Part shown: positions 10,752-21,480 of the stretch, piece after piece
Layout: every line of letters starts with the position of its first letter
Position numbering within the stretch: position 1 is the first letter of the stretch
From: Chelonoidis abingdonii
Taxonomy: Eukaryota; Chordata; Testudines; Testudinidae
Direction of reading: 5' to 3'
Length of the DNA stretch: 64,000 nucleotides
Assembly: GCF_003597395.2 (NCBI RefSeq)
Contig: NC_133774.1
Span: 36,705,855 to 36,769,854, forward strand
Program-made: the position numbers and the translations under genes
Notes under the pieces: model-generated
Databases searched by the model: none
What the model was told of the DNA's origin: nothing
What the model saw: only the letters and a program-made list of their open reading frames with translations

Positions 10752-10840
10752 GTTGCTAGGGGAAAATTCTTCCGACGAACGTGCACGTGGCGCGCGCACA
10801 CCTACTTGGAATGAATATGAGCAAGCACTCGAAGAAGAAC
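10752..10840. mobile_element. Right inverted terminal repeat of the DIRS-type element
   Basis: Reverse complement of 7964-8058 with very few differences, including the GGCGCGCGCACACCTAC core and the GAAGAAGAAC outer end. See the left terminus for the class assignment. Confidence 0.75.
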
Positions 10841-11904
10841 TACATTAACTATACAACATGTACTATTTACAAGTTCAGCTGAAGACTTGCAGATTCAAGG
10901 AAAGGGAGCTCCAACAACTGTCATGGGAGGCTGCGGGTGGCTCTGCTCTTAATGCCTGCATGCAGTGCGTGAGGCACCAGATGATGCTCATGCCTCCTCG
11001 ATGGATACCGCTAAAGAGAAAAACTGACAACCCTGCACTGGAACAGGCACACTGACAGTGGAATTGACATGTGCAATCACTCAATGTGGCATTTTCTGTT
11101 GACTCACATTAATTCCCTTCTTTTGAAGGGAACACTTCATGACTCTCACAACTGTGAGCCTAAAATAACTAAGATCTCTACTAAAGAGAAAGTAATGTAC
11201 GAACAGTCTGGGGCTGAAATGCAGAAACAATGTAAGAATTACCACAACCGGCACAGGATTTATTGATTATATATTCTATCGCAGGCTTCAGGTACTAAAG
11301 GGAATGAGTTACAAACTCACTTTTTTAAATCTGTTTAGTTATTCAGTATGCAAATTAAGCATAAATTAATACATCACTAGTCTAAGAATTACAAATTTAA
11401 AGTTGCTACTTAGCCCTTGGTGTCCATGAATGACACCAGATAAATTATCCTACTGAAGAGGTGTACTGGGAGTCTAGGGTATTGCTCTCAATTTTCCTGA
11501 AGAGGATGCAGTGGTTATGAGTGAGCCAGCCTGCCTGAGAACCATTATGTCACATCTAGTGACTCAGTCTGCAGCTTCACCTTCCCTTGCAGGAAGCATG
11601 TGGACAAAGTAGAGAGCAAAGCACTCAGAGGTGCTGCACTAGTGCAACCAACTAAGCAAGACAACATCCCTGCATTAGAGGCTGTATTCCAGTGAAATAC
11701 AGAAAACACAAAATTCGTGTCTGCAAGGGAGGAAGGTGGGAGAACAGGGTCAGAGTGTAAACAGGAGGACAAAGGAAAGAACAACAGGTGAGGAACCAAG
11801 CAGACATGGAAACAGAAAATTACAGTATGAGACAAAAAATAGAAGAAATAATCTAATCAATAACAGCATCTGTTATCCATCAGATAGAAGATGGTGGTGC
11901 AAAA

Positions 11905-11953
<49 letters not shown>

Positions 11954-12346
11954 GGGAAAGACCACCATACCTTCTGGGATAAAAGCACTTTCAGACTGCA
12001 CCTTTTAAGAGGTATAATTCAGAGAAGTAAGTGCTTCCAAAAACTAATTCTCAATCTCTCCTTTATTTCACTCTTAGATGAGTAATTTAAGGTGAGGAAT
12101 TCTATATGTATGAATGTTTTACCTAGAATGTTACATGTTAAAGAAAACTGTGATAACTGGCAGTTTTAAGAAACATCTATTTTTCCAGTTTATTAACTCT
12201 TGTGCATTTGACAGCACTGTGTCTACTCTGATCCACTGCTTCCCCTGTATAGTCAATTTCTGCCTTTTGCTTTGCTCTTCCCACAGCAACAAGGGAGAGA
12301 ACACAGGAAAATGTGACCACAGAGCTTCAGGTGCAGTACCTTGAAC

Positions 12347-12378
<32 letters not shown>

Positions 12379-12583
12379 ATCAGCTGGCTAAAAGGACATC
12401 AATGCCAGTAGCCATAATTGAGTGAGAACTGTCTCTTTGGGTTATTTGTTTCTACAAATAGCTAGCACAATGGTGCCCTAATTTCTCATTGGGATCACCA
12501 GGCACTACTGCAACATCATCATTAGCAACAGCTAGCTGCTCTAATAAGTCCATGACCTGTCCAACATTTTCATTTAGTCTTAC
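10841..12583. other. IL6ST intron, no clear feature
   Basis: Ordinary AT-rich intron. It contains a 36-base A run at about 11909-11945 and a T run at about 12349-12375, which may be the tails of retroposed copies too decayed to name. No splice-site pair with a gp130-like frame was found here. Confidence 0.5.
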
Positions 12584-12664
12584 CTCCAAGAGAGCAAACG
12601 CTCATGGAAATATATAAAGCATTCATCACCCAGCTCCATTGAGAAGACATTTTGTACATAGTTC
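12584..12664 (-). CDS. IL6ST: IL6ST (gp130) exon: start codon and signal peptide
   Basis: The minus strand shows an acceptor TTTTTTACAG before 12664 and a donor GGAG|gtaagac after 12584. The exon has five untranslated bases, an ATG at 12659-12657 and a second in-frame ATG at 12650-12648; both have A at -3. The 25 codons read MYKMSSQW ... ISMSVCSLG plus one base, and that phase joins exactly to the D1 exon to give G-G-L-V-Q-S-C-G-Y. Position, size and exit phase equal those of the separate signal-peptide exon known in mammalian IL6ST. The hydrophobic core is short, so which methionine is used and where cleavage occurs remain open. The larger frame that overlaps this exon in another phase is a shadow. 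Confidence 0.8.
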
Positions 12665-13189
12665 CTGTAAAAAACAAAGATTTTATGTAGTTTCCATTTA
12701 CTGCATTTGTGTAACCACCAGCTTCCCTTTATTACCGCAACCTTTGATACCCTGCAGAAAGTCAGGATGGGAGATGGAAAAGAACACACCTTTTTTCCAA
12801 TCACTGCAGGAAAAACAGCAAGCTACATGATATAAATAGTCCGGCATGGAATTAAAACTGTGCATCTGTGTACTGAACTCAAGCCTGTACACTCAAACTT
12901 CTATTCCATACGTGGCAAAGTATACAAGAGAAGTATTTCATTCTTTAGGAAAGCTGTCAGGTTTCTAGACTTCTGTCCGTCTCTAGGTCTTTCTTTTTTG
13001 AGCCTGAAATTTTGGGATCATTAAAACAAAACCCTAAGGATTAGACTAAGGTTACCAGAGTTATTTCACTTTTAAAGTAAATGACATTTAAAACCTGTTT
13101 TTCAGAGGTGAATACTCCTCTACAAAACCAAACACCTCCCTTTCATGATTAGAATTTAAATTTATCTTTTCATGTTCAGGGCACAAACC

Positions 13190-13313
13190 TCATATCCGAA
13201 GAAGTGGGCTGTAGCCCACGAAAGCTTATGCTCAAATAAATCTGTTAGTCTCTATGGTGCCACAAATACTCCTGTTCTTTTTGCGGATACAGACTAACAC
13301 AGCTTCTACTCCG
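13190..13313 (+). repeat. Dispersed repeat with nearly complete hammerhead-like core
   Basis: Core boxes: CCGAAGA at 13196-13202 (one change from CTGAAGA), a seven-pair hairpin GTGGGCT/AGCCCAC at 13204-13219, GAAA at 13220-13223, stem III GC/GC around TTAT, and TC at 13232-13233. Downstream, TGTTAGTCT (from 13243) is complementary to AGACTAACA (from 13290), so the RNA could form a second long hairpin. The repeat ends near ACTCCGA. Confidence 0.65.
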
Positions 13314-14249
13314 AGACCTCTCATATTTAGTGACTCTCTAACAGTTTGCTAATTTTCACTGCTAAGTGTTCACAGAAGAGAAATACACTACAAATTGCTT
13401 AATAATCTTAGTATCTAACAATCATTTTATAGCCTTTGCATAGACTCATTTTACATTCCTCTAAGTCTGAAAGTTCTAACCTCTCATGCTCTTCCCTGCT
13501 TCTAACCTGCAGTTCCAGATCCAGATTTGGAGACATGGAAGCATTCCACAGAATGCCTTCCCCTTCATATAGATGGACTGGGTGGAGCTAGCAGGCCTAT
13601 TCTGGATTTCTTATTCTGTAATGCAAATTCTTAAATTCCATGCTGCTTTAACTCAATGGCCACTCATCTTTGCAATCTATAAATAGACCGCATATTCAAA
13701 CAATTGTAGTATGGGAGTGTACAGCAATGAATTTACTGTAGTGTTTACCACAAACTAGGATTGTTACAGTGACTGAAAATACAAGGTATTCTACAAGAGT
13801 ACATTTTATTTCTGAAAGGGACCAATGAACTACATAACGAGCCTCTGTTTACAGTTGTTCCAGAAAACAATGAACATGAGGGAAAAAAATAGGTGGAAAT
13901 ATTAGCCTTAAAAGAGTAAACTCAAAATTAGAGGATGGTATGGAAGGAATAGCTCAGGAGACTGGCAATGCAATAGGTAAACTTTCATAACCACATCACT
14001 ATCACCCTCCCGACATTTCACACTCAGGGCTTGGCTACACTTGCAAGTTGCAGCGCTGGCGAGGGGGTTACAGCGCTGCAACTTACTCGGTGTCCACACT
14101 TATAAAGCTCGACCAGCGCTGCAACTCCCTGTCTGCAGCGCTGGCTGTACTCCTGGTCTGCTACAGGTGTAGTGAATCCAGCGCTGGTGATGCAGCGCTG
14201 GTGGTTCACTTCTGGTGCGTGCAAGTCTTGGGACACATGTACTATCAGT

Positions 14250-15620
14250 AGTGCCCAGGAAGCTTTTAGGATGAAGGAAAGATAGCGCACTTTGTTCATA
14301 GGCTCGATTTCTGCGTCGAACAGCTCCCGCTCGCCCAAATCTCTGCAGGCCCGCAACAGGACACGAGCCTTGTAGAGCTGCCCTGTCATTGGAGACGCAG
14401 TTGGCTATGCAGTCTGGAAGCTGGCAACTCCAGGACAGCTTACCGATCGGTCGGCAAACCATTTGGAGTGGGAGAAGTCGAACTCTTGGAATAGTGGTGA
14501 TTGCAAGTTTGCGGGCCATTAACACATCGCTGCTTAAGAAGAACGTGACTCTGGAGAATGTGCAGGACATTCTGGGTATGGCTCTTTGCCAAATGGAGCA
14601 GTTGTCCCTAACTGCTGAGGGGCAATATTTAGATGGGACCGTCAATTACTTGATTCAACTATTCTGGCAACCATCCCCACCTTGGCATTTCGAGTACGTT
14701 GACCGCAACGGAGAATGGGTGTGATATCCTCTAACTAGGATTCTCACCGGCAGCTTGTGTGGATACACCGTTGTCGGGCAGCGTTTCAGGACCAAGTTAC
14801 GAGGTCGCGGAGATAGCCTGTAGGGGTTATGGAAAAGGTGCATATGCAGCCGCATCTTATTCTGGAAAAAATCCTAAGTGGCTACAATCGATTAAGGAGA
14901 AAAGACACAGCTGTGATCGGACAACAAGCAGGACGTTTTTTTCACCAAAGACAGAAGATTCACAGTGGAATTCCATCAACTATGGCCATTGTTCGAATGT
15001 AATCGCTCTGGAGGAGAACCAACCGTTACCTAGTTAATGCCTTGGCGTCATGAAACCGTATTACAGAGGAAGTCGTTGACAGAACAAGACCGGTTCAACT
15101 ACAGGCCTGATGCACACATAGGTCACAACCATCAGACTGTTGGTTAGATGGGCTGTTTGGGCCGTATAGAGACAACGTATGGGAGGAGATGGGAGCTGTC
15201 TCTCTAACGAGGTAATAGGCCTTGTCAGACCTGCTTGGATGAGAAACTCAGCTACTCAAGAGACACATCGCTACAATGGCTTTCACACTCAATACATGAG
15301 CAGGCGATTTAAACGGCATGGGCATATGGTCTCTCCCATATATTTGTGAAGAGGAAGGGTGAACCTCTCAGAGGCGAGGATTGGACCATTTTCGAGGTTC
15401 TTCAACGCCTGCTGAGAGCTTGATCCTTTGCTCACAGCACCTAGAGAGCAGGTGATTGATCTGCCATTGTAGAATCCTAGTGTTTTGTTACTTGTGAGAT
15501 ATTAGGTACCCTAGACAACTACGTGCTTCAGACGTATTTAGGGGATGGACCTCTGCAAAGGAGAGCACAATTTTCACGGGACTGATGATAGCCATACTGC
15601 AAGTTGTCAATTTTCTTGGT
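14250..15620 (+). pseudogene. Harbinger transposase, left copy, disrupted
   Basis: The best frame (14389-14724) reads VVIASLRAINTSLLKKNVTLENVQDILG, which corresponds to VMQVCRA..FLLRRTVTLENVQD in the right copy. Further on, DNA-level correspondence with the inverted right copy can be followed through TTAATGCCTTGGC (near 15034) and GTGAAGAGGAAGGGTGAACC (near 15345), but with insertions and deletions every few bases. The dense small indels prevent any long frame. It is either an old corpse or uncorrected long-read sequence; high CpG content argues for the latter. Transposases of this family are DDE enzymes. Confidence 0.6.
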
Positions 15621-16139
15621 GGCTCCTAATCGCAACAGGTTGGTGAGAAGTGTAGGGTTTTGGCTCAACAGTTGGATCTGCCAATTTGAATTTTTGGCAA
15701 ACGTGTCCCTAATGTTATGCTTCCCTCAACTTGTTAATATTGGTAAACAAGTGCGCCCTTATAGATTACATCCTTTCTCTTTGTAATCTAATTAAAAAAC
15801 ATTGATCCTTTCAGTGTAATAAAGTGAACAGAAGACAAATCCTTGTAATAAAGAAATTACCAGTTTTACACAACAGCGACAAGGAGAGGATTAGGGTTGA
15901 TTGAGACGGTGTTATAGGTTCGAGACCCTAAGGGGTGGTGTTTGAACATAATTCAGTTTGTCCTCTTTCCTTGACGTAGGCTTGGTTCTCAATGCCGTCG
16001 CTGTCACTTCAGCATTATATGTATTGGTGATGAGGATTAGTGAGTGCATAGGGTTAAGGTCGTGTTCTTCGGGTTCATGGTGTAGATGACAGTTTATGTG
16101 GTGTCTTTGGGCAAAAGGCTAGCATTTGGTTTTGGTGGT

Positions 16140-16380
16140 TAGAACACTCATACTCCCCCCCCCCCCTCCCCCCTCCCCCCCCCCCCCCCCCCCCCCTCCC
16201 CCCCCCCCCCCCCCCCCCCCTCCCCCCCCCCCCCGCCCCTCCCCCCTCGCCACCCCCCCTCCTCTCCCCCTCTCCTCACACACCCTCCCCCCTCCCTCCC
16301 TCCCCCCTCCCCTTCCCCAGCGCTCCCCCCCCCCCCCCCCCCCCCATCCCCCCCCCATCCCCCCCTGTTTTAAATCTGGA
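16140..16380. repeat. C-rich tract (poly-C with interspersed T)
   Basis: About 220 bases almost entirely C with isolated T, and a few G and A. Long proline or glycine frames across it are artefacts of composition. It lies inside the noisy part of the Harbinger block, where homopolymer lengths are likely unreliable. Confidence 0.9.
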
Positions 16381-17099
16381 TTGTCAGAGCAAACCCGATT
16401 CTACTTCCCCCAGACTCATGGCGATGCTGCAGTAAGAACATGAGGTGTTTTTTGAGTAAACGGTGGTAAAGGCAACCAAGGTTGCGACTTATGCGTGTTG
16501 CAAAGGCAATGGCAGTTGGGAGGAAGGCACCAGGTAGTTCTTTTGCTGCTAGCATTTGACTAGCATAGATCTGTTGTTGGCGTCGCCAGGATGCTATAGC
16601 AGCCTATTTGTGCTTGTTCTCTTAGGTAGCCAATTCCTTTTCCTCTTGGTTAGCCTTTCCTTTCTCATTTGTGCAGCCTGTTCCTTGTTCCCTATAGCTT
16701 TTCCTGTCCTCCAGTTCTTGGGACTTTTTATTTATTCTGAGTTGATACAGTCAGTTAAACTGCGTGGTGTTTGCACCATGTGCTTACTGTTACCTTTTAA
16801 TCCTCCTTCTTGCTTGGTTACTTCTTGGCTCATTCATTAAAGTTCGGCTAAGTTTTGTTACTCAGAAGTCTGCGAATCTTGCATGGACGCCTCCGTCAGG
16901 ATCCATAGATGTGTCACTTTGAAACAAAACACAGAGAGATTAACACTTTTACATACAGGCCTGTATTGTTTTTTAAGCTATTTTGGTCAGGATCATCTTT
17001 ACAGCATCTGCAGGAGCAGTCAAGCACAGATGATGGCCGCCGACTCTGGCTCATGCAGTTAGGGCAAATTTTTAGGTGACGTTAGTAAGCCTTATTACC

Positions 17100-18600
17100 T
17101 CCGTAACACTGTTCCGTGGTCATAACGACAACACTGTGGGATCAAAGGTGGCTCCAACGCCGCCATGCACTTTCGTTGCATCCTGGATCGACATGGATAG
17201 CCCAAGCAATAAACTATGCAAGATGTCATCGATAAATAGCAGCGTGAATCCCGTGACACCACATCTGCCCACAGCAGGTTACTCCCTCAGAGCCTATCGT
17301 TGCCACGCGGCTTACCATTTGTGGGGAGAAGGAGTGGGTATTCTTAGTGCTGAAACAGAGCTCCTGCGGATGCAATGGAGAAAGCCAAACAGCAGCTGGA
17401 GACGATGAGGGGACATGATAGACATCTCTCTCAATCATTTTAAATCCCCTGCATTACCCACCGCCGCTGAAATTTGTCAAGTCTACCCCCGATAATTAAC
17501 TCGCCTACGCTCTTCCGTTGGTTCAAGCTGGAGAGCGGGAGGTCTTTTACAGCTATGTTGGGATTCGACGCATTGGTAGCAGCTCGCGTTACGCGAGCTT
17601 TCGATCTGTGTGCGCAATTGCCGCTCTTCCCCACCCCCTTCTACCGCGCACAATGGCAGTGGTGTGCAGTATGGCTTGCTGCTGGGACAATAACCACTGT
17701 GTGGCTTCGTCCCCTTGAATAACTTGCGCCAAGCAGTGCATGTGCACACGCTTCTGGCTCAGATTAAATACTTATATTGACATACTGAATTACACGAGGC
17801 TCGTCTACCTCGCAGTGGTTGATAGGAGTAAGGTTTATTACTAGAATCACACAATCGAATGGTCTATTTTGTCCCAACACCTTTACTCATTCTAGGTACT
17901 GGTGCCGCGACAGCTCATAGTCTCGCTCGCGTCCTCTCCTACTCTCCCAAAAAGCGATTTTCCATCGGGCTATAATAAAAAGCTTTTCCTTTACTGGGCA
18001 ACAGCTCCTGCTGCTGGGATCCTCGACTACACGTCCCAGTGGCTGCGACTTCGGCTTAGCATTTCTTTTCACTGTGTGTATTTGCGATAATTAGCCTCCT
18101 GATAACTTAATCTGGACGATGGAAACGATACACTGGGATTATCAATAGTCTCCTAAATACCTCGTATCTGAGACCCCTCCCTCTCAGTTCCTCTACACCG
18201 CTCCCCTCGCTTCTCCCGGCTCTGAAGACTGATCCAGATGATGCCCGGATTGGCGTGGGGTTACATCCAAGTATCGCATCCAGACTCCCTTGTGTATAAA
18301 ATGGCAGTCGTGCGGGGGAGCAACCTGGGACGCGGCGGTTGTTCCCTTGTAGCTTTAGCAAGTTAGAGCCCCCGCCTCCTTTACCCTTAAGTAACTACCG
18401 TGCCAGTGCACCGCGTCCCAGTCCATAGCGCCTGATTTGCATTGACTTTGTATCTGGTCCGTAGGTATCACAGTTTCTACGGCGGAGCGCAGCGCCGTTT
18501 GCATCGCTCCTCACCCCAACACTGAATGAAAGGATTCCTGCAGTCCTCTAGCAGTGCCTCCGTGTGGGGGCTCGTTTGGAGCATGGAGGCCATGTCACTG
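17100..18600 (-). pseudogene. Myb/SANT-like companion gene of Harbinger, disrupted
   Basis: On the minus strand, starting near 18592, pieces such as SMLQTSPHTEALLEDC and IQCWGEERCKRRC are followed after frame changes by LDAILGCNPTPIRASSGSVF (18107-18361 frame). This is the order seen in the trihelix/Myb-like DNA-binding protein that Harbinger elements encode next to the transposase: a 'WGEE' helix region, then 'FY.ELDAILG'. Known Harbinger Myb-like proteins help bring the transposase to the nucleus and to the element ends. Many frameshifts are present, again matching the error-rich look of this stretch. Confidence 0.5.
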
Positions 18601-18916
18601 CAATGATGTATTGATTGCAACTCCACGCTCGATTATAGCTTCGCAATCACCTGCCTGAATACAGGTGACTGAACAGAAAGGGATTTAAAATTCCCGGGGT
18701 TTGGCATATTAATAGGGCGGCTCACCTTGACGCCTTCCCACAAGTCCGATTGCCGTCTTCTTCCTACCGTGGCATGCTGCGTAAACAATAGGTCCAGCGT
18801 ATGAGGCTTACAACTATAGGGATACACTAGAGCTAGATGGTCGGTATACCTCCTAATGTATCCGTGGAGGCCAGATTTACATGCGCTGGTTGAGTGTACT
18901 CAATTTCCCTGTATGC

Positions 18917-18941
18917 NNNNNNNNNNNNNNNNNNNNNNNNN
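18917..18941. other. Assembly gap of exactly 25 N
   Basis: A 25-base placeholder is a convention of some long-read gap-filling programs when reads from both sides fail to meet. It marks the boundary between the noisy left part and the cleaner right part of the Harbinger block. Confidence 1.
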
Positions 18942-18959
18942 AAAAAAAGAGAGAGATTT

Positions 18960-20350
18960 ACAGAAAGTGTAACATACCTGTACCACAAGTGAAAAATAGG
19001 CATAGCAAATCATTGCACACTGCACTCACTCCCTGTGGAAGGCACCCAACATTACGTGGCTTTCAGCCTCAAATGCTCCTTTAAGGCAATCCCTAATCCT
19101 TGAAGCACTGTGCTGGGCCCCTCTAGTAGCCCCGGCTCTCTGGCAGCCCTGCTCTCTGGCTGTGGCAAATTCAGCCAGGCGTTGAACCTCGTGGAGGTCC
19201 ATTCGTCACGGAAGGTTTCACCCTTCCCTTCACAAATATTATGGAGGATTCAACGCGGTTATAATCGCTGGGACGCTGCTTCCCCCACGTCTAGCTTCCC
19301 GTAAGAGACTTCTCCATCTCCCCTTTAAACGGCCAAAAGCACACTCCACATCATTCTGCCTGGGCTCAGCCGTGTAGAACCGGTCCTTGTTCCTGTCAAG
19401 CTTCCCTGTGTACGGTTTCCTGAGCCAAGGCATTAACGGGTAAGCGGGGTCTCCAGGATCCATGGGCATTTTGACATCCCCACTGTGATCTTCCTGTCTG
19501 GAAAAAAGTCCTGCCTGCAGCTTCCTTAACATGCCACCTGTTCCGAAAGATGCGTGCATCATGCACCTTTTCCAGGCTATCCTGTGAAATGTCAGTGAAA
19601 CGCCCACGGTGATCCACAAGCGCCTGGAGAACCATAGAGAAATACCCTTCCGGTTAACGTACTCGGATGCCAGGTGGGGTGGTGCCAGAATAGGAATATG
19701 CGTCCCATCTATTGCCCCTCCACAGTAGGGAAACCCATTTGTGCAAAGCCACCCAGAGTCCTGCACATTCTCCAGAGTCACGGTTCTTCTTAGCAGGAAT
19801 GGTGATGCCCTGCAAACTTGCATCACACCACTATTCCAACGGTCGACTTTCCCACTCCAACTGGTTTGCGAACCGACTCGGAGCTGTCTGGAGTTGCCAC
19901 TCCAGACTGCAATAGCCACCTGCTTCTCCACTGACGGGCAGCTCTCAGTCCTCGTGTCCTTGCGCTGCAGGGTTGGGGGGCGAGCTCAGCACACAGTCCA
20001 TGAAATGGCTTTCTCATCCTAAGCTCTGCAGCTACTGACGTCATCCCAGACCTTGCATGACGATGTGATCCCACCACTCAGTGCTTGTTTCCGAGCCCAA
20101 AGGCTGGAGTTCCACGGTGCAGAGCATGTCCGTTACTGCCACAAGCAATTTAGTGTCAGGACGTCAGCCAAATCTATTTCATCATCTGAGCTCTCCTCAC
20201 TGTCACTTGGAGCAAAGGAAAGCTCAACTGCCAGACGTGATGTTGCTGGCAACATTCATCAGCAAAGTCCTCAGCAGCTCGGGCCCTCATTTCTTACTGA
20301 GATCACGCGGCAGACTCAACAATGCACCCAAACGGTGAAAAGGGAATGAT
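18960..20350 (-). pseudogene. Harbinger transposase, right copy, disrupted
   Basis: The 230-codon frame at 19239-19931 reads NGFPYCGGAIDGTHIPI, HLASEYVNRKG, DPAYPLMPWLRKPYTG and ECAFGRLKGRWR, the DDE_Tnp_4-type core of Harbinger/HARBI1 transposases. GAIDGTH holds the first catalytic aspartate, GDPAYP the second, and the ECAFGRLKGR segment the glutamate. Between RKG and GGMLRKLQ the matching residues (VLQALVDHRGRFTD) lie in another frame (19396-19635), so at least two frameshifts separate the core. The N-terminal half continues to about 20350 in mixed frames. It is closer to consensus than the left copy. Confidence 0.75.
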
Positions 20351-20856
20351 GCACGACGGGTCGTTGGAACAGGAAGCGGAATGACCGCACCTTCCGTCCC
20401 TTTCCCAAAACGCCAAAAGGACCGAAAAGGGGTGCCCTATGGGAAGCTGCCCACAATGCACCACTCACAACAGCGGCAAATGCTGCAAAATGTGGGACAC
20501 ACTGCAGCGCTGGTCGCTGTCAGTGTGGACAACACTGCAGCGCTGGCCCTAACACAGTGTACGACCACAGCTGTAACTACCAGCGCTGCAAAAATGTAAG
20601 TGTAGCCATACCTCAGAGAAAATTCCACTATTAAAACAAACAAACAAACAAAAAAACCCACTCAACATTCTCTCTTCTGGATTCCCAGTGCACTCCCTTA
20701 CACAGGGAAGGCCTGCCCCAAATTCATTTCTCATTTTGTTTTATTTGGACATAATTGCACAAAAGGATTCCTGGTGAAAAAAAAATGGGTGGCTTTAGAG
20801 TAACAAAAAGAAGGGAAGAAAAGGAGCTTTGTGGAGGAAAGACAGTTAAGAGTGTG

Positions 20857-21330
20857 AGAAATCCTGGTCTAGTGGCTGAGAATAAAACTAAGAGTCAGAA
20901 GTCACAAGTTCTAGTCTGGCTCTGCCACTGTCTTGCTACATGGCCCACAGTAAATCCTTTAACTCCAGAGCCAGATAATGAATTTATTCAACTGCTGTGC
21001 CCTGCTTTAGCAGTGCAGAATGCCAAAACACCCCAGTGGAGATTTCCCAGTGTGAGAAGTATGCAGATGGAACAATGTTATGGCAGGTTCACAGGACTCT
21101 CTGTAATTCCCCAGATAGTCAAAACTACATACTAATAATCTCCAGTTGTGTACAGCTCCTTGGAGGTCTCTAATGTCCAGAATAATTTAAAGTACCCTCC
21201 TATGCTGGGTACACCTTGGAAACTGGACTTGTGCCTAAATTTCCCTACCTGGAAAAATGGGATTTATTAGCTACTTCACAAGGTAAATGTATCTGAAAGG
21301 CTTAACTAATATTTGTACAACCCCATGAGG
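20857..21330 (+). repeat. MIR/CORE-SINE-like fragments
   Basis: The 5' part (around CAAGTTCTAGTCTGGCTCTG and CCACTGTCTTGCTACATGGC) and a 3' part (TTTCCCTACCTGGAAAAATG ... CACAAGG) match the order of a MIR-type SINE, with about 280 unrelated or unrecognised bases between them. A pure A run of about 50 bases follows at 21424-21474. Confidence 0.45.
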
Positions 21331-21423
21331 ATCAAGCATGAGATAGCTGCTGAGTACTGCCAGCAATCTTTTCAATGCAGAGACAAGAAACTACACGAGT
21401 TATAGAGAATATTCCAGGGGAAG

Positions 21424-21474
<51 letters not shown>

Positions 21475-21480
<6 letters not shown>

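Larger units (their letters stand above)
14027..20612. mobile_element. PIF/Harbinger DNA transposon block, chimeric in structure
   Basis: Left end GGGCTTGGCTACACTTGCAA and right end (inverted) GGTATGGCTACACTTACAT share a TGGCTACACTT terminus, each followed by repeated CAGCGCTG motifs. Flanks give a 3-bp TCA duplication (14024-14026 and 20613-20615), consistent with the TNA target of Harbinger. Inside are two transposase copies pointing inward, a Myb/SANT-like reading on the minus strand, a C-rich tract and a 25-N gap. A single Harbinger carries only one transposase, so this is either two elements in opposite orientation or an assembly artefact. Confidence 0.75.

Noticed and set aside
10752..10840. 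Inverted repeats at 7.96 and 10.75 kb as a DNA transposon
   Set aside because: No transposase; the internal Gag-like frame and the known form of these termini fit a DIRS retroelement better.
12580..12804. 74-codon minus-strand frame over the signal-peptide exon
   Set aside because: It is in the wrong phase for the D1 exon; the frame MYKMSSQW... has the correct splice phase.
16119..16443. Proline-rich (+) and glycine-rich (-) frames
   Set aside because: Translation of a poly-C tract; no other coding evidence.
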